A stretch of DNA of 64,000 nucleotides from Terebella lapidaria (GCA_949152475.1 OX424568.1:13367667-13431666); one strand, 5' to 3'. Counted from the first letter of the stretch, positions 23,294 to 36,170 are shown. The notes: generated from the letters alone by a model not told the origin. Numbers and translations: made by a program.

Positions 23294-24532
23294 TTGCCAT
23301 CAGCACATGCTTGTCGCATTCACCCCCCTCAAGGTGAGTTCGGATTTGAACGTAGTATATTATATAAGTCGCACGTATGAGCTTCGTATTTGCACAGAAT
23401 AGATTTGTATAAGTCGTCCTGGTGCACATATAGCACATTATTACAAACATATTCGTCATCGGCAAAGAAGAGAGCTCGAAAGGAACCAGGTGTGGAGGCA
23501 GTGATAACGTACAATACAACATGCCTCATTTTTATCTAAAACGTCGATGAGTGGTATTAGATTGAACGATGAAATAAGCTAAACTGTACAAAGATGTTAC
23601 TACTATATATTTTTTTTTACAAATATATTTATCTGGAACGAAGATAAAATAGAACATGTATCCGAACAGGATGTCATAGAATAATTGAACACTAAATGTG
23701 ATACATGTATCTACCTAGTATTTATTCGTACCATGTCTTCGAGGGCCTCAGTTATTATAGGCACCGTACAGTACGAGATATTTCCGTTTTGGTTGAAAGT
23801 AGATAAGTCAGAAAATTGTAGCCGTATCCGAGCGTAAGCATCAATGGTGAACATGAACTCCAATACTGTAGCGGTATAAACCACGAAAAACGTCATGAAC
23901 ATTTGAGACGGAAATTTGTAGCAGTACCAAGGACGTGAACACATAAAGGCTTCACGTGAGTTTAAAACGGAATACCAAATATTCCCATTTTAGTTACTCA
24001 ACTGATGTACAAAAATAAACAAAAAATCAGCCCAAGGGCTAGTAAAATAGGTTACCGGACAACCCTGGATGTAACCACTGCAGGGATGACCACAAAGTTC
24101 AAAAGTCGATGGTCAAATTCAGCCTCACCGAAAGAGTCACCATTAGCTCGACCATTTTGACTGTAGCGGCTTACACGCATTCAACGCCAGGTGTACATTC
24201 CGCGTCGGAAAATTAGCACCCAGTCATCCGAGGTCAAGCCCAAGGTCAGCAGTAGCTGCTCCACACAGGACCTCTAAAATGCCCACAATGCAAACACAGG
24301 TTGTATGTACATGCACCTCGTCTGCAGCAGCAAACCTGAGCATCCCTTGCCCGAAAACTGGCAGATCCGACACCCCAAGTTCACCGAAGGTCAATCTCAA
24401 AGCCACAACACAAGCCGCAATATATCACTTCCCATCTGAAAGTGTCAAATTCTAAACCCTATCTTCAGGCATTCCATGGGTATAGCGGCGACAACTCCCA
24501 TTATGAGAGAAAAAGTCCAAAATTTCCTTCAA
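23294..24532. other. 5' extension of LINE-2, partly an AGGTCA-family repeat
   Basis: No coding region is supported. The part nearest the LINE frame (23294-24020) is AT-rich and unrecognised, and may be LINE 5' UTR. At 24029-24062 the sequence AGCCCAAGGGCT followed by TAGGTTACCGGACAA matches 2616-2646. The following 470 bases have scattered AGGTCA motifs and end just before the right target duplication. There is no matching right-hand inverted end, so the repeat is cut off where the insertion ends. Confidence 0.5.
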
Positions 24533-25918
24533 AGGCACCACGTTGGCGACCGCGTCGACCGTCCCTACGGTTGGAGCGCAAGCCGTGTGGTCGACTTACC
24601 CTGGTGCGCAAAGTGTGTTGGGCGGACAGTGGCAACAGGTGGCTCCGGCCCCGAGCTATGCTAGCTTTGCCGCCCTATCTGGAGCCTACACCGTAGGTTC
24701 GATGGGGGCGCCGCCCGCACCTAGCCAGGGTGGGTTATTAGCGGGAATGAACCTGGCGGTGATCGTGAGCATTCCTGCTCCTATGTCCGCGGCGTCGATG
24801 TTTGCTCCGGCAGACTCCGCCGCAGGTGTGGGTAGCTCGCGGACCTTGCCGTCTTACACGGACGACCCCGGAGCCGGATCCGCACGTCGGGCGCGCAGTA
24901 AGCGCGATGACGGGCCCGACCACTCTTCGTGGCGGAAAAGGTTCAACGGGGATAACGCCGACTTGGAGGACTACTTACTCCAAGTGTGGCGGACCGCCGT
25001 GTATGAAGGATGGACCCAGCAGGAAGCCAGGCATGTCCTCGGGGGGAGCTTGGAGGGAAAAGCTCTCCGCGTTATGCAGTGTTTGCCGGTGGGAACAGTA
25101 ACCTTCGGCGAGGTTGCCCGTCAACTTCGCTTGCTGTTCACGCCGACGACCAACAGGCGGCAGTTTGAACGGGAGTTCAAAGCGCGAATCCGCCTACCGA
25201 CTGAGTCCGTGACAGACTATGCGTTTAACCTGCGCATACTCGGCCGGAGAGCTTATCCGGACATGGACGCCAGACGGTTTGAGACGATGCTGATCGATCA
25301 GTTCATCGATGGCCAGCCTTATCACTTATCATACGGGCTGGCCACCCATGAAAAGCGATCGATGGAGGAGGCGATTGACTCCGCACTTGCGCTAGAGGTA
25401 GCTGTCCGCTCTAGACAGTTGCCTCTGGCCCCGGCTCCGGCCTCGGCTGTTCCCGCACAGGCGGCGACCCCTCCTCCGGCTAAGGCATCGCAGGTGACCC
25501 CGTGGCAGGACCTGGTCGTCCGGGAACCCGCCAGGGAACCTAACCCGCAGTGGGTTAAGCGCCAGCACCCTCTACAGGGATGCCCGCACATGCGGCACCA
25601 GTCGCCGCGCCGTGCTCGTCCTCGGACGAGTGCGACTTTGAGGAATACGATTTCGGCGCTGCGCAGATGATTGCGCACTGCGCCGGGATCCAAGCTCTGG
25701 GACCCGCAGAATTTTGCGCGTTCACCTCAGGACCAGCCCAGAACCGTCCCTGTTATTTCTGCGGAAAGCAGGGACACTTTTGGCTGAATTGTCCGGAGTT
25801 GTTGGAACGCCTGCGGTCGCGCGGATACCAGGGAGCCCCCCCTGGCCCGCAACGGAGGAATTCCTTCCGGTCTGGTCCTCCGGGACAGCAAGGCCGGAAC
25901 CCGCGGCAGGGAAACTAG
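24533..25918 (+). pseudogene. gag-like remnant of G1, part after the nested LINE
   Basis: The sequence parallels the later two-thirds of the G2 gag: a capsid-like region (SSWRKRFNGDNADLEDYLLQ, then LRLLFTPTTNRRQFEREFKA) and a zinc knuckle CYFCGKQGHFWLNC of the C-x2-C-x4-H-x4-C type. It is a fossil and is broken. Confidence 0.8.
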
Positions 25919-25929
25919 ATCCGGACGTG

Positions 25930-28900
25930 GTGGCGACCAACACTATGTCCGGGGACAGTTGTTCGGTGGCATCAGATGCCGACCCACCCGCTGATGGGCA
26001 GGACAAACCTCAAGTTGATATGACTTCTCCGGAAGTAGTCCTTGGGGATCAGTCTAGCTCATCCGTGGCTGAGGCGGATGGTGAGGACTCTGTAGCTGAG
26101 CCCAGTGTGTGCGAACGGTATCGCCCTACTTGCACACTGGTGAGGGACCCCTGCTGGTACCTGCCCCTGCCCTTTGGACGGGAGCCGGCCTGGTTCCTCG
26201 TGGACTCTGTGGCTCGGAGGTTACCCTCGTAGCCACAGGAACGTTTAGGAAGGAGCCCGCGCTCCGCAACCTTGAGTTGCGGAATCCCGGACCTTACAAG
26301 CTCTACGGAGCGGGTGACAACCGCATCCGTATCCATGGTATCATCGATCTGCCTATTACCCTTGGGGACAAGGTGTATCTGACAGAGGCAATCGTTGCGG
26401 ATATCGGAGCGGCCGGGATTATTGAGATGAATTTTCTACGGGTCCACCGGGTGATCGCCAACCTTAGTGCGGGCGAACTCCAGATGGGAGAGGACACACA
26501 TTTCCTCTTCCGTACGGGCCCGACGCATTCGTTCCAAATGCGGGCGGCGCGCACTGTAGTAGTGCCGCCAATGAGCGAGATGATCATTGAGGCGAGGCCG
26601 CGTAGTCCCCGCATGCCCCTCGATGGTCGTCCGTGTATAGTGCAACCAGTGAGCAGTTTCGCCGAAGGAACCGGGCTAGTGCTGGGTGGGGCCCTGGTCA
26701 TGTCCAACCCCTGCGTGATGCCCATCCTTGTGGTGAACCCTACGGATGCTCCTATTGTACTGCGGCGCGGATGCATAGCAGCTACTGCTACTCCCGCGTC
26801 GTCGAGTCGTGTCCTCCCCAATGATCCTGTCTGCCGCGCTGCGTGCACAGCGGCGGCCGCCGGAGATGACCCGTTCACCCTGCCGGACCATTTGGAATCT
26901 CGGGTTCCGAAGGACCGGCTGGATGAAGAGCAGCCCCAAGCGCTCCACAAACTGCTGCGGCAGTACGCGGATGTGTTCATGGGTCCAGATGGTGCGGTTG
27001 GCAAGACTGACGTCGCCAAACACCGCATCGACCTCGTGGACGAGTGTCCTCTCAAGCAGCGTCTTCATCGGGCAGCGATAGTGCACCAAGAGGTCATAGA
27101 CCAGGAGGTGCAAAAGATGCTCGACTTGGACATCATCGAACCCAGTGACAGCCCTTGGGCCAGCCCTGTGGTTATGGTGAAGAAGAAGGACCGCTCGTGG
27201 AGGTTCTGCGTGGATTATCGTAAACTCAATGATGCCACGCGGAAGGACTCATATCCTCTCCCACACATCGAAGACACCTTCGATGCCCTGGCCGGGTCAC
27301 ACTATTTCTGTGCTCTGGATCTGGCCTCCGGGTATTGGCAGGTGGAGATGCAGGAGAGTGATCGGGCGAAGACTGCCTTCGTTACCAAGAACGGGCTCTA
27401 CCAATTCAAGGTAATGTCGTAACGCTCTGTAATGCACCAGCGACATTCGAGCGCCTCATGGAGATGCTTCTTAAAGGGTTCCTCTGGAAGCGATGTATGG
27501 TCTACATCGACGATGTCGTCGTGTATGGCCGGTCGTTCGAGGAAACCCTCACCAACCTCCAAATGGTGCTCCATCGCATCCGCAGAGCAGGGCCTAAATT
27601 GAAGCCAAGTAAGTGCGAACTATTCGCGCAAGAAATCCTGTACTTGGGCTTCATGGTAACGGGCACCAGAGTGAGACCAGACCCTGCAAAGGTGGCGGCC
27701 GTACAGAAATGGCCTCCGCCATGTAACGTGGCGGACGTGAGGTCCTTCTTGGGCTTCGCGAGCTATCACCGCAGGTTTATTCACGGCTTTGCGGAGATCG
27801 CGCGAGCAGGCTGACGCCTTCTCGGAGCTCCGGCAGGCCTTAGTAGCGGCCCCGGTGCTGCGGCACCCTCGTCCGGACTGTGAGTTCATCTTGGACACTG
27901 ACGCGAGTAACTTTGCACTCGGCGGTGTCCTCTCGCAGATCGTGGACGGGCAAGAGCGGGTAGTAGCTTATGCGAGTGTGGCCTTGAGCCGCTCTCAAAT
28001 GAATTACTGCACCACTCATCACGAGTTGCTTGCGGTGGTTACTATGACTAAGCGTTTCCGGCACTATTTGTTGGGACGCCATTTCAGCTTGCGGACTGAT
28101 CACAGTTCGCTGAGATGGCTCCTCAACTATAGTGAGGCCGATGGCTTGGTGGCGCGGTGGCTCGTCAAACTCCAGGAGTATGACATGCAAATAGAGCACC
28201 GCACTGGTAAGTTGCATGGCAACGCGGACGGCCTGTCCTGTTGTCATAAGTGCAAGAATCCTGGCTGTGCAGGGATGGCTCCATTCCAGCAAGCCGCGGA
28301 TTCGTCCTCAGACTCGGAATTGGACGTTCCAGGGAGACCGCGGTCCGCCGCCCCCTCTAACAACACGGCGGCCGGAGCGTCTAGGGCTCATCTCCGCGCG
28401 CGTACCCACCGATATCGGCGAGGGCGTCCCGCATATGAACCGGAGGTGCGGCTCAGCTCCAGCGAGTCCTCCTCGAGTCCAGCGGTGTACTCCTCGTGGG
28501 TACCCTCGTCCTCTGGCGAGTCTGAGTATGAGCGGTCCTTGCCCCCTGTGGTAATGGCCGCTGCGACGCAGCCGGACGCGACGGATGAGGAGCCTAATTA
28601 CTTGGGTGGCTACTCTCCGGCGCAATTAGCTGCGAAGCAAAGAGCTGACAGTGCTCTGGCACCGGTAATCACAGCCCTTGAGGCCGGCCAGAAACCCTCT
28701 AAGGATGAGCGGAAAACCTACAGGGAGGAGACTTCGTCTCTAGTATCCCAGTGGGAGAGACTCTTCTTGAGGGATGGCCTCTTGTACCGGCGCTATGAGC
28801 CACCGACCCCACTGCCTCCAATATGGCAGTTGGTGCTTCCGGCGGAGCTGTGGAAAGAAGTACTCCACCAGTTGCATGACCTTCGGGTGACCGGTCACTT

Positions 28901-30170
28901 GGGAATCCGGAGGACCGTCCATAGGCTACAACAGCGCTTTCATTGGCCTGGTAGCAGTTTGGACGTGCAACGGTGGTGCGCAGCCTGCCCTCGGTGTCAA
29001 GCTCGTAAAGGAGTTCCGGCTCCTGGCCGCCACCTGTTAACCACGGTTAAGGCGGGCGCGCCGTTTGATCAGATAGCTTTGGATATACTGGATACCCATC
29101 GGGTCACCCCGCGCGGTTTCCGGTACATCCTGGTGATTTCCGACTATTTCACCAAATACACCGATGCCTACCCACTGCGCCGCCAGACTGCGGACGAGGT
29201 AGCTCGGTTGCTGGTAAATAGATGGGTGGTGTACCATGGGGTACCTAAGCAGGTACATTCGGATCAGGGCACGCAATTTGAGAGCAACCTGTTCCGGAAC
29301 CTAGCACAGATGCTGGGCAGTACCAAGGTGCGGACCACCCCCCACAGGCCCCAGTCTGATGGCCAGGTCGAACGCTTCAATCGATCGGTCCTCAATATGC
29401 TGGCGGCCTTTGTGAACGATCGTGCGAATGATTGGTATGACCACCTCCCGTATGTCTTAATGGCATACAGGTCGTCGGTCCACTCTTCGACCGGAGTTAC
29501 TCCGCACGCGATGTTGTACGGCCGGGAACTAAATCTGCCCGTGGATATCATGTATCCAACTGCGGCAGAGACTGGCGCAGTACCCCAGTGCGGTCCTGAG
29601 TACGTGGAGTGGCTTCGCCGCGCCCTGGCGAACGCCCATGATTTCGCACGCGCGCGCCTGGACAAGTCTGCTATCCGGCAGAAGCGAGGCTATGACGCCC
29701 ATGCTAAGGGTAGGCCCGCTTTTGCGGAAGGAGACAAGGTGCGCTACTATTATCTGCCGCTTAAGCAAGGCAATACATTTGCCCGTTTACAGTGCTTAAA
29801 CAGGTTACGGACGTGGACTACCGGATCCGGAGGGACTCCGACCCGGATAGGGTTCTGGTGGTTCACATCGACAACCTGAAGAAGTACGAGGGCCCGCTTG
29901 TCATGGATCCGCTCGTTCAAGATGCGGAACCGGATGATGCTCCTTTATTGGATCCGTCCGGTCAGCATCCGCGGACTCCGGACGAGCGTGTGCGTCGTAT
30001 GGTGGGCCTTCCGGACCTCTCTGATCCGTCAGATGATGGACTGGATGGCTATCAGCCAGATGGCGGCGATCCACAGGTACCCCCACTCCCTCCAGTACCT
30101 GCGGATGACGGGCAGCCACGCCGGAAACCACGTGCGCCGTCCCGGTATGGGTGGGATAACATTCCGCCCA
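25930..30170 (+). pseudogene. pol-like remnant of G1
   Basis: In the order expected for Ty3/Gypsy, the remnant shows a protease region, reverse transcriptase (WRFCVDYRKLN, YIDDVVVYG), RNase H (FILDTDASNFALGGVLSQ), an HHCC zinc-binding region (GHLGIRR..CAACPRCQARKG) and an integrase core (VHSDQGTQFES, DGQVERFN). It is closely related to the G2 pol. It is a fossil with several breaks. Confidence 0.88.
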
Positions 30171-32955
30171 TGCGGATGCGTCTGCGGTACCCGTCTATCA
30201 CACCAAGGACGGGTTTTAGGTCGTTACGTGAGAGTCCGCACGACTTACCTCCGCGGGTGGCTACTTTGTGGCTATCTCCGGAGTTGAGGTCCGCGGATAC
30301 TTTCATGTCGTAACGCCGCCGCTCCGCATCCGCCCTCCCGTAGTTTTCAGCGCTAGAGATGTGCGGCAACCCTATCCGCATCAGTTCGCCTGTAGTCTGG
30401 CGTATTTAACACAGCGGCTACTCTGGCCGGACGACTTTTGTGGATGTGCCGGACGACCCTGGTCCCGGGACAACCTCTTATGTGGCCAGACTGAGGTTGG
30501 GATTTACGTCCGCTACGGGAGAAGCGCCTTCCCACGGAGTTGGGGAACTGGCTTTGGACGCGGGGATAGTGTCCGCACGTGAGGACTGACGTCTGCGGTT
30601 CGTCCGCGTGACTCGTCCGGCGTCCGCGACGCTTTAAGATGACGCACTTCGGTGTAGTTATCCCCCGTGCGCCATTACTATAATTAAGTTTATAGTAAGT
30701 TTAGGTTTCTAACGGCAGGAAACCGACTTTCCATATGGTAATGGAGCGGTTGTTAAGTCCGCGTGTGCGGACCAGTTGCGGCGGCGGGTGACGCTCATTC
30801 TCGTCCGGATCGTACCTTATAATACGCGGTCCGGCCGGAATGACCGGAACCCCGGCCTCCTTCTAAGAAGGGGGTCGTATACTACGTGTGCAACACTTGT
30901 GGTGGCTTTTAATTCCAATATCATATTCATTGGATAAGGGCAATACGCCATTCTATGGTAGGCGTCCGGCCTGGACTCCGTCCGCGGGCAGCTCCGGACG
31001 TCCGCTGGCTATTGCTTTCATCATCTTTGGGCGCCTCTAGATTGGGCGCCGGCATGAAGGGTTCGCCCCCTAACCATTGAGGTTATGGCCCATGCCGGCC
31101 CCGCGTCTAATCTATTGGTTCCGCGCTCCGGTAGTCGTTTGTTTGGGCTCTAGATTTGACCGGGCTTGCTCCGCGGCCGGGCTGTACGTTGGGGTTGCTA
31201 GTGGGCGCGTCATGAACGCTCACAGAGCACCCAATTGTCTGTCCGCCTGTCATGGGCTTGCTCGATCGCCTTGTAAGCGTACCAGCGGCTATGGGGAGTG
31301 ATTTTGTTTATTTTCCATCTCATTTATCATTTATTGGGAGGATTATAAGCCACAAGTGTGCGGCATGTCTCTGGAGAATTCTGTTCTTGCTCATTTACTG
31401 ATACAAAGTGAGACAAGTATGTGAAATTTCCTTTCCGGTGCAGTAGTGGGGTGTAAGGAGTTGCGTTAATTTTGACAGTGACGGATTGCTGTGATATTTG
31501 AAAATACTGGAGAATGGCAATTTATTGTCGTTTTCGTCTGACATATTCGTAACAACCACAAGTTAGTGGTTACTGTCAATTTTATGCCCAATTTCTACCT
31601 TGCTAGGGTGATTAATTTTACGTCATTCACCGCCGGTGCGGACGCAAAAGCGAATGACTAATCTTAATTACTGTAGGATATTTGCAAGGTCCCCCGGGAT
31701 AGAAATTCATTTTCTACCCGTATACATGGTTTGATTTGGAGTCACCGGAGGGAAATGACTGCCTCCGCATGAGTTTTATGGTGTTTGTATGTTGGTCCGG
31801 CAGTGTGTCATTGTGACCGGGGACAGAGTTTTGCAGCGACACCGCGTGCATTGCTGCACGTGTAGTATAGCTGTCATCATTTGTTACATGTATATATATG
31901 TAAAAATGTCGTTCTCGGATTTTAATTAATCTCCAGATGTTTGGCGCATGTGTTTTGTGCCACTCTCATTTCGTCCGCTGCTGCGGCGCTAGATCCCGCT
32001 GGATCCGCGTGGCCGGCGTTTGGGATGCGAGTGATTTTGCCAGTTGTAAATTCCCCATGCGGGCCGTGCTGGAGATGTGCGGGCGGGCGGGCGGGCGGGC
32101 GGGCGGCTGCATGTAAGTGCGGACGTCCGTCCATCTGCGTGTCTTTACACAGGCCTGTGCGGGTTGTAGTATACAGATACTGGCAGTCGATGCGGCTTGC
32201 CGCGTTGGCTTTAATAGCTGTCTGCGACAGCTGTCCGCAGGTGTATGTGTGTCTGTTAGATGTACATATGTCATGCGGGCGTGCCGGAGTCGCTCCCGCG
32301 GCTCCGCCCTGCCTCAGACCCGTTCTGCGGATCTGAGGAGCCGGCCGGCAGGGCGGCCGGCAACACTTTTAGAGGTACTACCACTTTTGATCACCCGGTG
32401 TGTCGTTTTACAAAATTTCTAAATTTAAAGTTTAACCTTAAAGATATTCCAAAGACTCGACACACCGTCCCTTTCGGCGGATGACCTTCCAAGGTCACCA
32501 CACCTTTTTGGACCACCTCGGTCAAAATTTTAGCTTGTTTATTAGGGTTTATTCAAAATTGCAAAGCGCGTTATAGTTTACTCCGTAAGTCCGGGGGTAG
32601 TTCCCCATTCTTCCAAAAAGGACTCTTAATACACTACAAATACTGTGGTATTTGTAGAAACACTTGTCCCCGAGGCAGACCGCGGCTCGCCAGGCCCCTC
32701 CAGCTAACACCGTGGTGATGAACTAGTGTTTTGCGCCGTGACTTCTGGTTACCGTAAATGTTAGAGGGGTTCCGTCCCCGAGGCAGACCGCGGCTCGCCA
32801 GGCCCCTCCAGCTAACACCGTGGTGATGAACTAGTGTTTTGCGCCGTGACTTCTGGGTACCGTTCACCTTGCTTCCTTCGGTCCGCCATGCGATGCCCTC
32901 GTCGTGTTTCGGCAGGTTTTGGGCACAGGCGGAGCATGTTGGGGACCAACATTGT
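30171..32955 (+). other. Long non-coding 3' spacer of G1
   Basis: About 2.8 kb between pol and the polypurine tract lacks any convincing long frame. It is GC-rich in its first part, with many GTCCG/CGGAC motifs and a GGGC run near 32079-32106, then AT-rich towards the end. The same spacer with the same landmarks occurs in G2 (51231-53862). No envelope-like gene, membrane segment or extra enzyme motif was found. Confidence 0.6.
32671..32857 (+). repeat. 108-bp tandem duplication containing an LTR-derived segment
   Basis: CGAGGCAGACCGCGGCTCGC starts at 32671 and again at 32779, and the two units are nearly identical. The same sequence occurs inside the LTRs (near 18500 and 33441). The unit therefore carries an LTR piece into the DNA just ahead of the 3' LTR. 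Confidence 0.8.
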
Positions 32956-32968
32956 AAGAAGGGGGTAA

Positions 32969-33706
32969 TGTGGCGATTTTGCCCCAAGATCGCGGCAGGT
33001 GATTGTAAAACTACATGCCATTTGTGTGGCCTTTTCTGTCTTGGCCTTGTTTTGACACGCTCCGTTCGAGTGGGCGTTGCTACGGCGACGCATTGTAATT
33101 TACGTTATCCAGTAAACTATAACAATGGTTTGATTACACCTCGCGTGCGTCCTTCAGTTTGTAGTGTATTATATATACACTGGAAGCTACTCGATCGAGG
33201 AGATTGTCCGAGAGAGAGTGATCAGGACGCACGTAAGGCTCGCCATGAGCTTTGCGTTCCCTGGTCGTGGGTAGAGGCCCCTTGGGGCCCTGGGGACAAT
33301 TTCCATAGGGGGGCCCGGGCTGGGAGAGATGAATTGCTGACTCGGGGGCGCAAGCCCTGTGGATCGCCAGTTCTCTCCCTTCCCGGGACGGTTCGACGTA
33401 GGCTCTGGCTAGTTTGTCGGACTGTACGGGGTTCCGTCCCCGAGGCAGACCGCGGCTCGCCAGGCCCCTCCAGCTAACACCTTGGTGATGAACTAGTTTC
33501 TGAACGGTGTCCATAGGCCTGGGCGTGTCGGGTGGGCTGCTACCTGGTTACCGTAAATGTTAGAGTGGTTACCGTGTCCGCAGTGACCTCCGGTGAGCGG
33601 CGCCGCCGCAAGGATCCGGAATAGCGGATGCGCATCCGCAAGGACTCGTGGTGAGAGGACTATCCTCGAGGATCCCGAAGAGCGGACGACAGTCAATAAC
33701 TTTACA
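32969..33706 (+). repeat. 3' LTR of G1 with its polypurine tract
   Basis: It has the same length (738 bp) and ends as the 5' LTR. The purine run AAGAAGGGGG at 32956-32965 lies three bases upstream and is the probable plus-strand primer. The right-hand target duplication TATA follows at 33707-33710. Confidence 0.93.
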
Positions 33707-33710
33707 TATA

Positions 33711-34930
33711 CGTATACTTGAAGTAGCTCAAGTGTCGCCAAGCAGGAATGATGATACATATATAGTCATACATCTTTAACCAGATTGAATCATGCATACT
33801 ACTGATCTATTTATTTGAGAATGCATCATATTGATATTAAAAATATATTCAGCAAAATACATCGTCATAATATGTGAATACAATGCAAATGCCTTGTTGT
33901 GTGTGAAATATAATAAACTCTGTAAAATAGGCATAGATTTAGAATTTTATTTCTATGTCTGTTTTACAAAGTTTATTATAATTATTCTGTTTGTGGTAAT
34001 ATGTATGTATATATCTTTCTGTTCACCTTATGTGCTATATAAAAGCATAAACTCGAATTGCCTGGCGTACTTCACACACAAGGCGTTCACATTGTATTCA
34101 TACATTATGACGAAGCGTTGTACCATTATGCCCATGGCCAAGTAGATATCAGTTGACTACTAACAGTGTTTTTCAATGCAGCCGACACCAAGACAACCCC
34201 GAAATGGCGAAGCTGGTGAGTGTTTCCATTGTTCAAGAAAGAAGAAAGACTAACCCCTGCCAGATACAAGTGTCATGCCGGCAGAAGCTAAATCAGGTTG
34301 GCTGCAATCAAACAGAGGATGTAAGGGCACTCTTATCGAACAATTCAACACAAACGCAAGATGACAGCCTCGATGAAGTTCTCTTCATTCGTTATGAAAA
34401 GTGCCTGTCTCTTCCCCATCAAAATGTGAGTCTGGCATAATGCGCCGACTGCTTCCATCTTCTATGACAGCAACACATATATGGCATCCAACCTGGAGTG
34501 TGTAGAAAAGCTCTACCTAACAACCCTCAAGCAACTCACTAACGTGCGACAAACAATATGGGCCCAAGTATCATATCCTGCGCCTTCCTCTATATTCAAT
34601 AGGGATTAAAAAGGTGCGAGACGGAATAAATGGTATGTTTTCAGTGGACGAGTAGTATTAAGGAGCAGGGTACGGTACTTGGGCCACAATATGCAATAAG
34701 GTGGTGTTAACTGAACTAGGGTTAGGGAGTGTGATTGAGTATGACCAGAAGCTCTGAGTATGATTTCTGAACAAAAAAAACTCGTTTTTGAACAAATTAT
34801 CCCAAAGGCTAGAATGCACCTACCTTTATGTGGACAAGATTACGGGGACCATTCGCTACTCCACTACCCCCTAGCCCAAACTTTCCGAGAAAACATGCCA
34901 GTTAAAATGGACGGACATATTTGTTAAAAC
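33711..34930. other. AT-rich DNA, no gene seen
   Basis: No feature is supported. A 95-codon open frame at 34153-34440 follows a TTTTCAATGCAG acceptor-like site, but it has no recognisable domain and no counterpart elsewhere in the window. Confidence 0.4.
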
Positions 34931-36170
34931 TAGCCCAAGGGCTATGTATTACTCAGCGAACAAATTTCAGGTCAAGGTCAAAGGTAATTCCTAATACAAT
35001 TAGACATGTTTAGACATGAGTCCAAAATGATGCTTGTTTCACACTGCGGCAAACCATTTCCGACAAAACCGAAAAATGCCGACTCAACGAAAAAACTTAA
35101 GGGCAAAGGTCATCCCTAATACCCCTTGAGCATGCTTGTCTAGAGTCTGAAAATCGTCCGTATCGTTATATGACGCACCATTTCCAAGATATCAATTAAA
35201 ACGAAAAATGCCGACTCAGCAAAAAAAAAATTAGTTCAAAGTCAATGGTCGTTCCTTATGCCCCATAGACATGTTTGTTTAGGTGAATGAGTCTGAAAAT
35301 AACATATGTTTCACTCCACACCGCACTGATTCCGAGATATTGATGAAACGAAAAATGCCGACATGTTTGACTAGAGCAACAAGCACGAAAAATGCAGATT
35401 CCTCGAAAAATTTTAAGGTCGAAGGTCATCCCTACAATACCTATTAGCCATGTTTGTCTAGGGCAACAGGTCCAGAAATAACGTTCGTTTTTCTCTACGA
35501 CGCACCGTTTCCGAGATATGCAGGAAATCTCAGGGATGACTTGGCAAAAATTCTCCCGACCCCTAGGTCAAAGGTCTTTTGACGGATTGATCTTCAGTCA
35601 TTGGCTGTATACTTTTCGAGTTACCATACAGAAACAAAGTCCAAACATCTACAAGGACTTCGTCCTCACGGGCCTCAGATCCGGCTGGAAACTATACAAC
35701 ACATCTGCAGAATAAGCCTGAGCAGTGGTGATCAAATGCAATGTTACCAGAATATGCCGCATATATCATTTCCAATATGTCCACAATTGATTGCCAAGCT
35801 GTGCATTCAATAATATGAGAGATATTGGCCATTTTGTCCCGTGACTTTGAAAATGAGGTCAAAGGTCAAATTCGAGGTCATAGCAGTATTCAGCATACAT
35901 CAGTTAATATATATTCACAAATGATTCCTAAGCTGTGAGGTCGATAATTAGCGACTTTGTCCTTGTGCAGTGATGTTGTTCTGTGATCTTGAAAATGATG
36001 TATTTCACTTTGATTTTCTGTTAAGTCAGGTCTATGTTTTAGCAAAGTAAACCACTGTAATCGTATTCCAACAAATACAACTTTTTTCACTGTATTTAGG
36101 TCAAATATATCGAACACAATACTCGTCGGAAATGATCTAGACCGTGGTACGTACGGGGTTTGGATGTCAA
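34931..36170 (+). repeat. Second copy of the AGGTCA-rich element with tandem units
   Basis: It begins with TAGCCCAAGGGCTA (34931-34944). About four units of 132-146 bp follow to about 35530, each with GAAAAATGCCGA and an AAGGTCATCCCTA-like phrase. Units of the 2705-3420 type follow at about 35750-36000, including a perfect AGGTCAAAGGTCA at 35866-35878. The right end (36055-36170) matches 3840-3950. No coding capacity is evident. Confidence 0.6.

Larger units (their letters stand above)
19705..24532 (-). mobile_element. LINE-2: APE-type non-LTR retrotransposon inserted in the gag region of G1
   Basis: A minus-strand LINE is flanked by a 10-12 bp target duplication, AGGCACCACGTT, at 19693-19704 and 24533-24544. 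Its 3' end is the T-run at 19703-19711 as seen on the plus strand. It encodes a 2A-like motif, an apurinic endonuclease, a reverse transcriptase and a CCHC-type C-terminus. The 3' UTR is only about 20 bases. Upstream of the frame about 1.2 kb (23294-24532) is included inside the duplication, and its far end resembles the AGGTCA-element family. The single interruption of the frame makes this the better preserved of the two LINEs. Confidence 0.92.
18028..33706 (+). mobile_element. G1: old Ty3/Gypsy LTR retrotransposon (fossil) containing a nested LINE
   Basis: Two 738-bp LTRs, a primer-binding site, gag-like and pol-like remnants, a long non-coding 3' spacer, a polypurine tract and a 4-bp target duplication TATA (18024-18027 and 33707-33710) define the element. 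Without the 4.8-kb LINE at 19705-24532 it would be about 10.8 kb. By eye the LTRs differ at about 24 of 738 positions (about 3%), so it is clearly older than G2. The element is broken, with several breaks in its coding part besides the LINE. GC content is visibly higher than in the surrounding host DNA. Confidence 0.93.

Noticed and set aside
31941-32336. Cys-rich open frame in the G1 3' spacer, with a similar one in G2 at 53202-53525
   Set aside because: The frames resemble each other only because the DNA does. They start and end at different places, and overlapping frames on both strands are equally open.
34153-34440. 95-codon open frame beside an acceptor-like site
   Set aside because: No domain, no paralogue in the window and ordinary composition for a chance frame.
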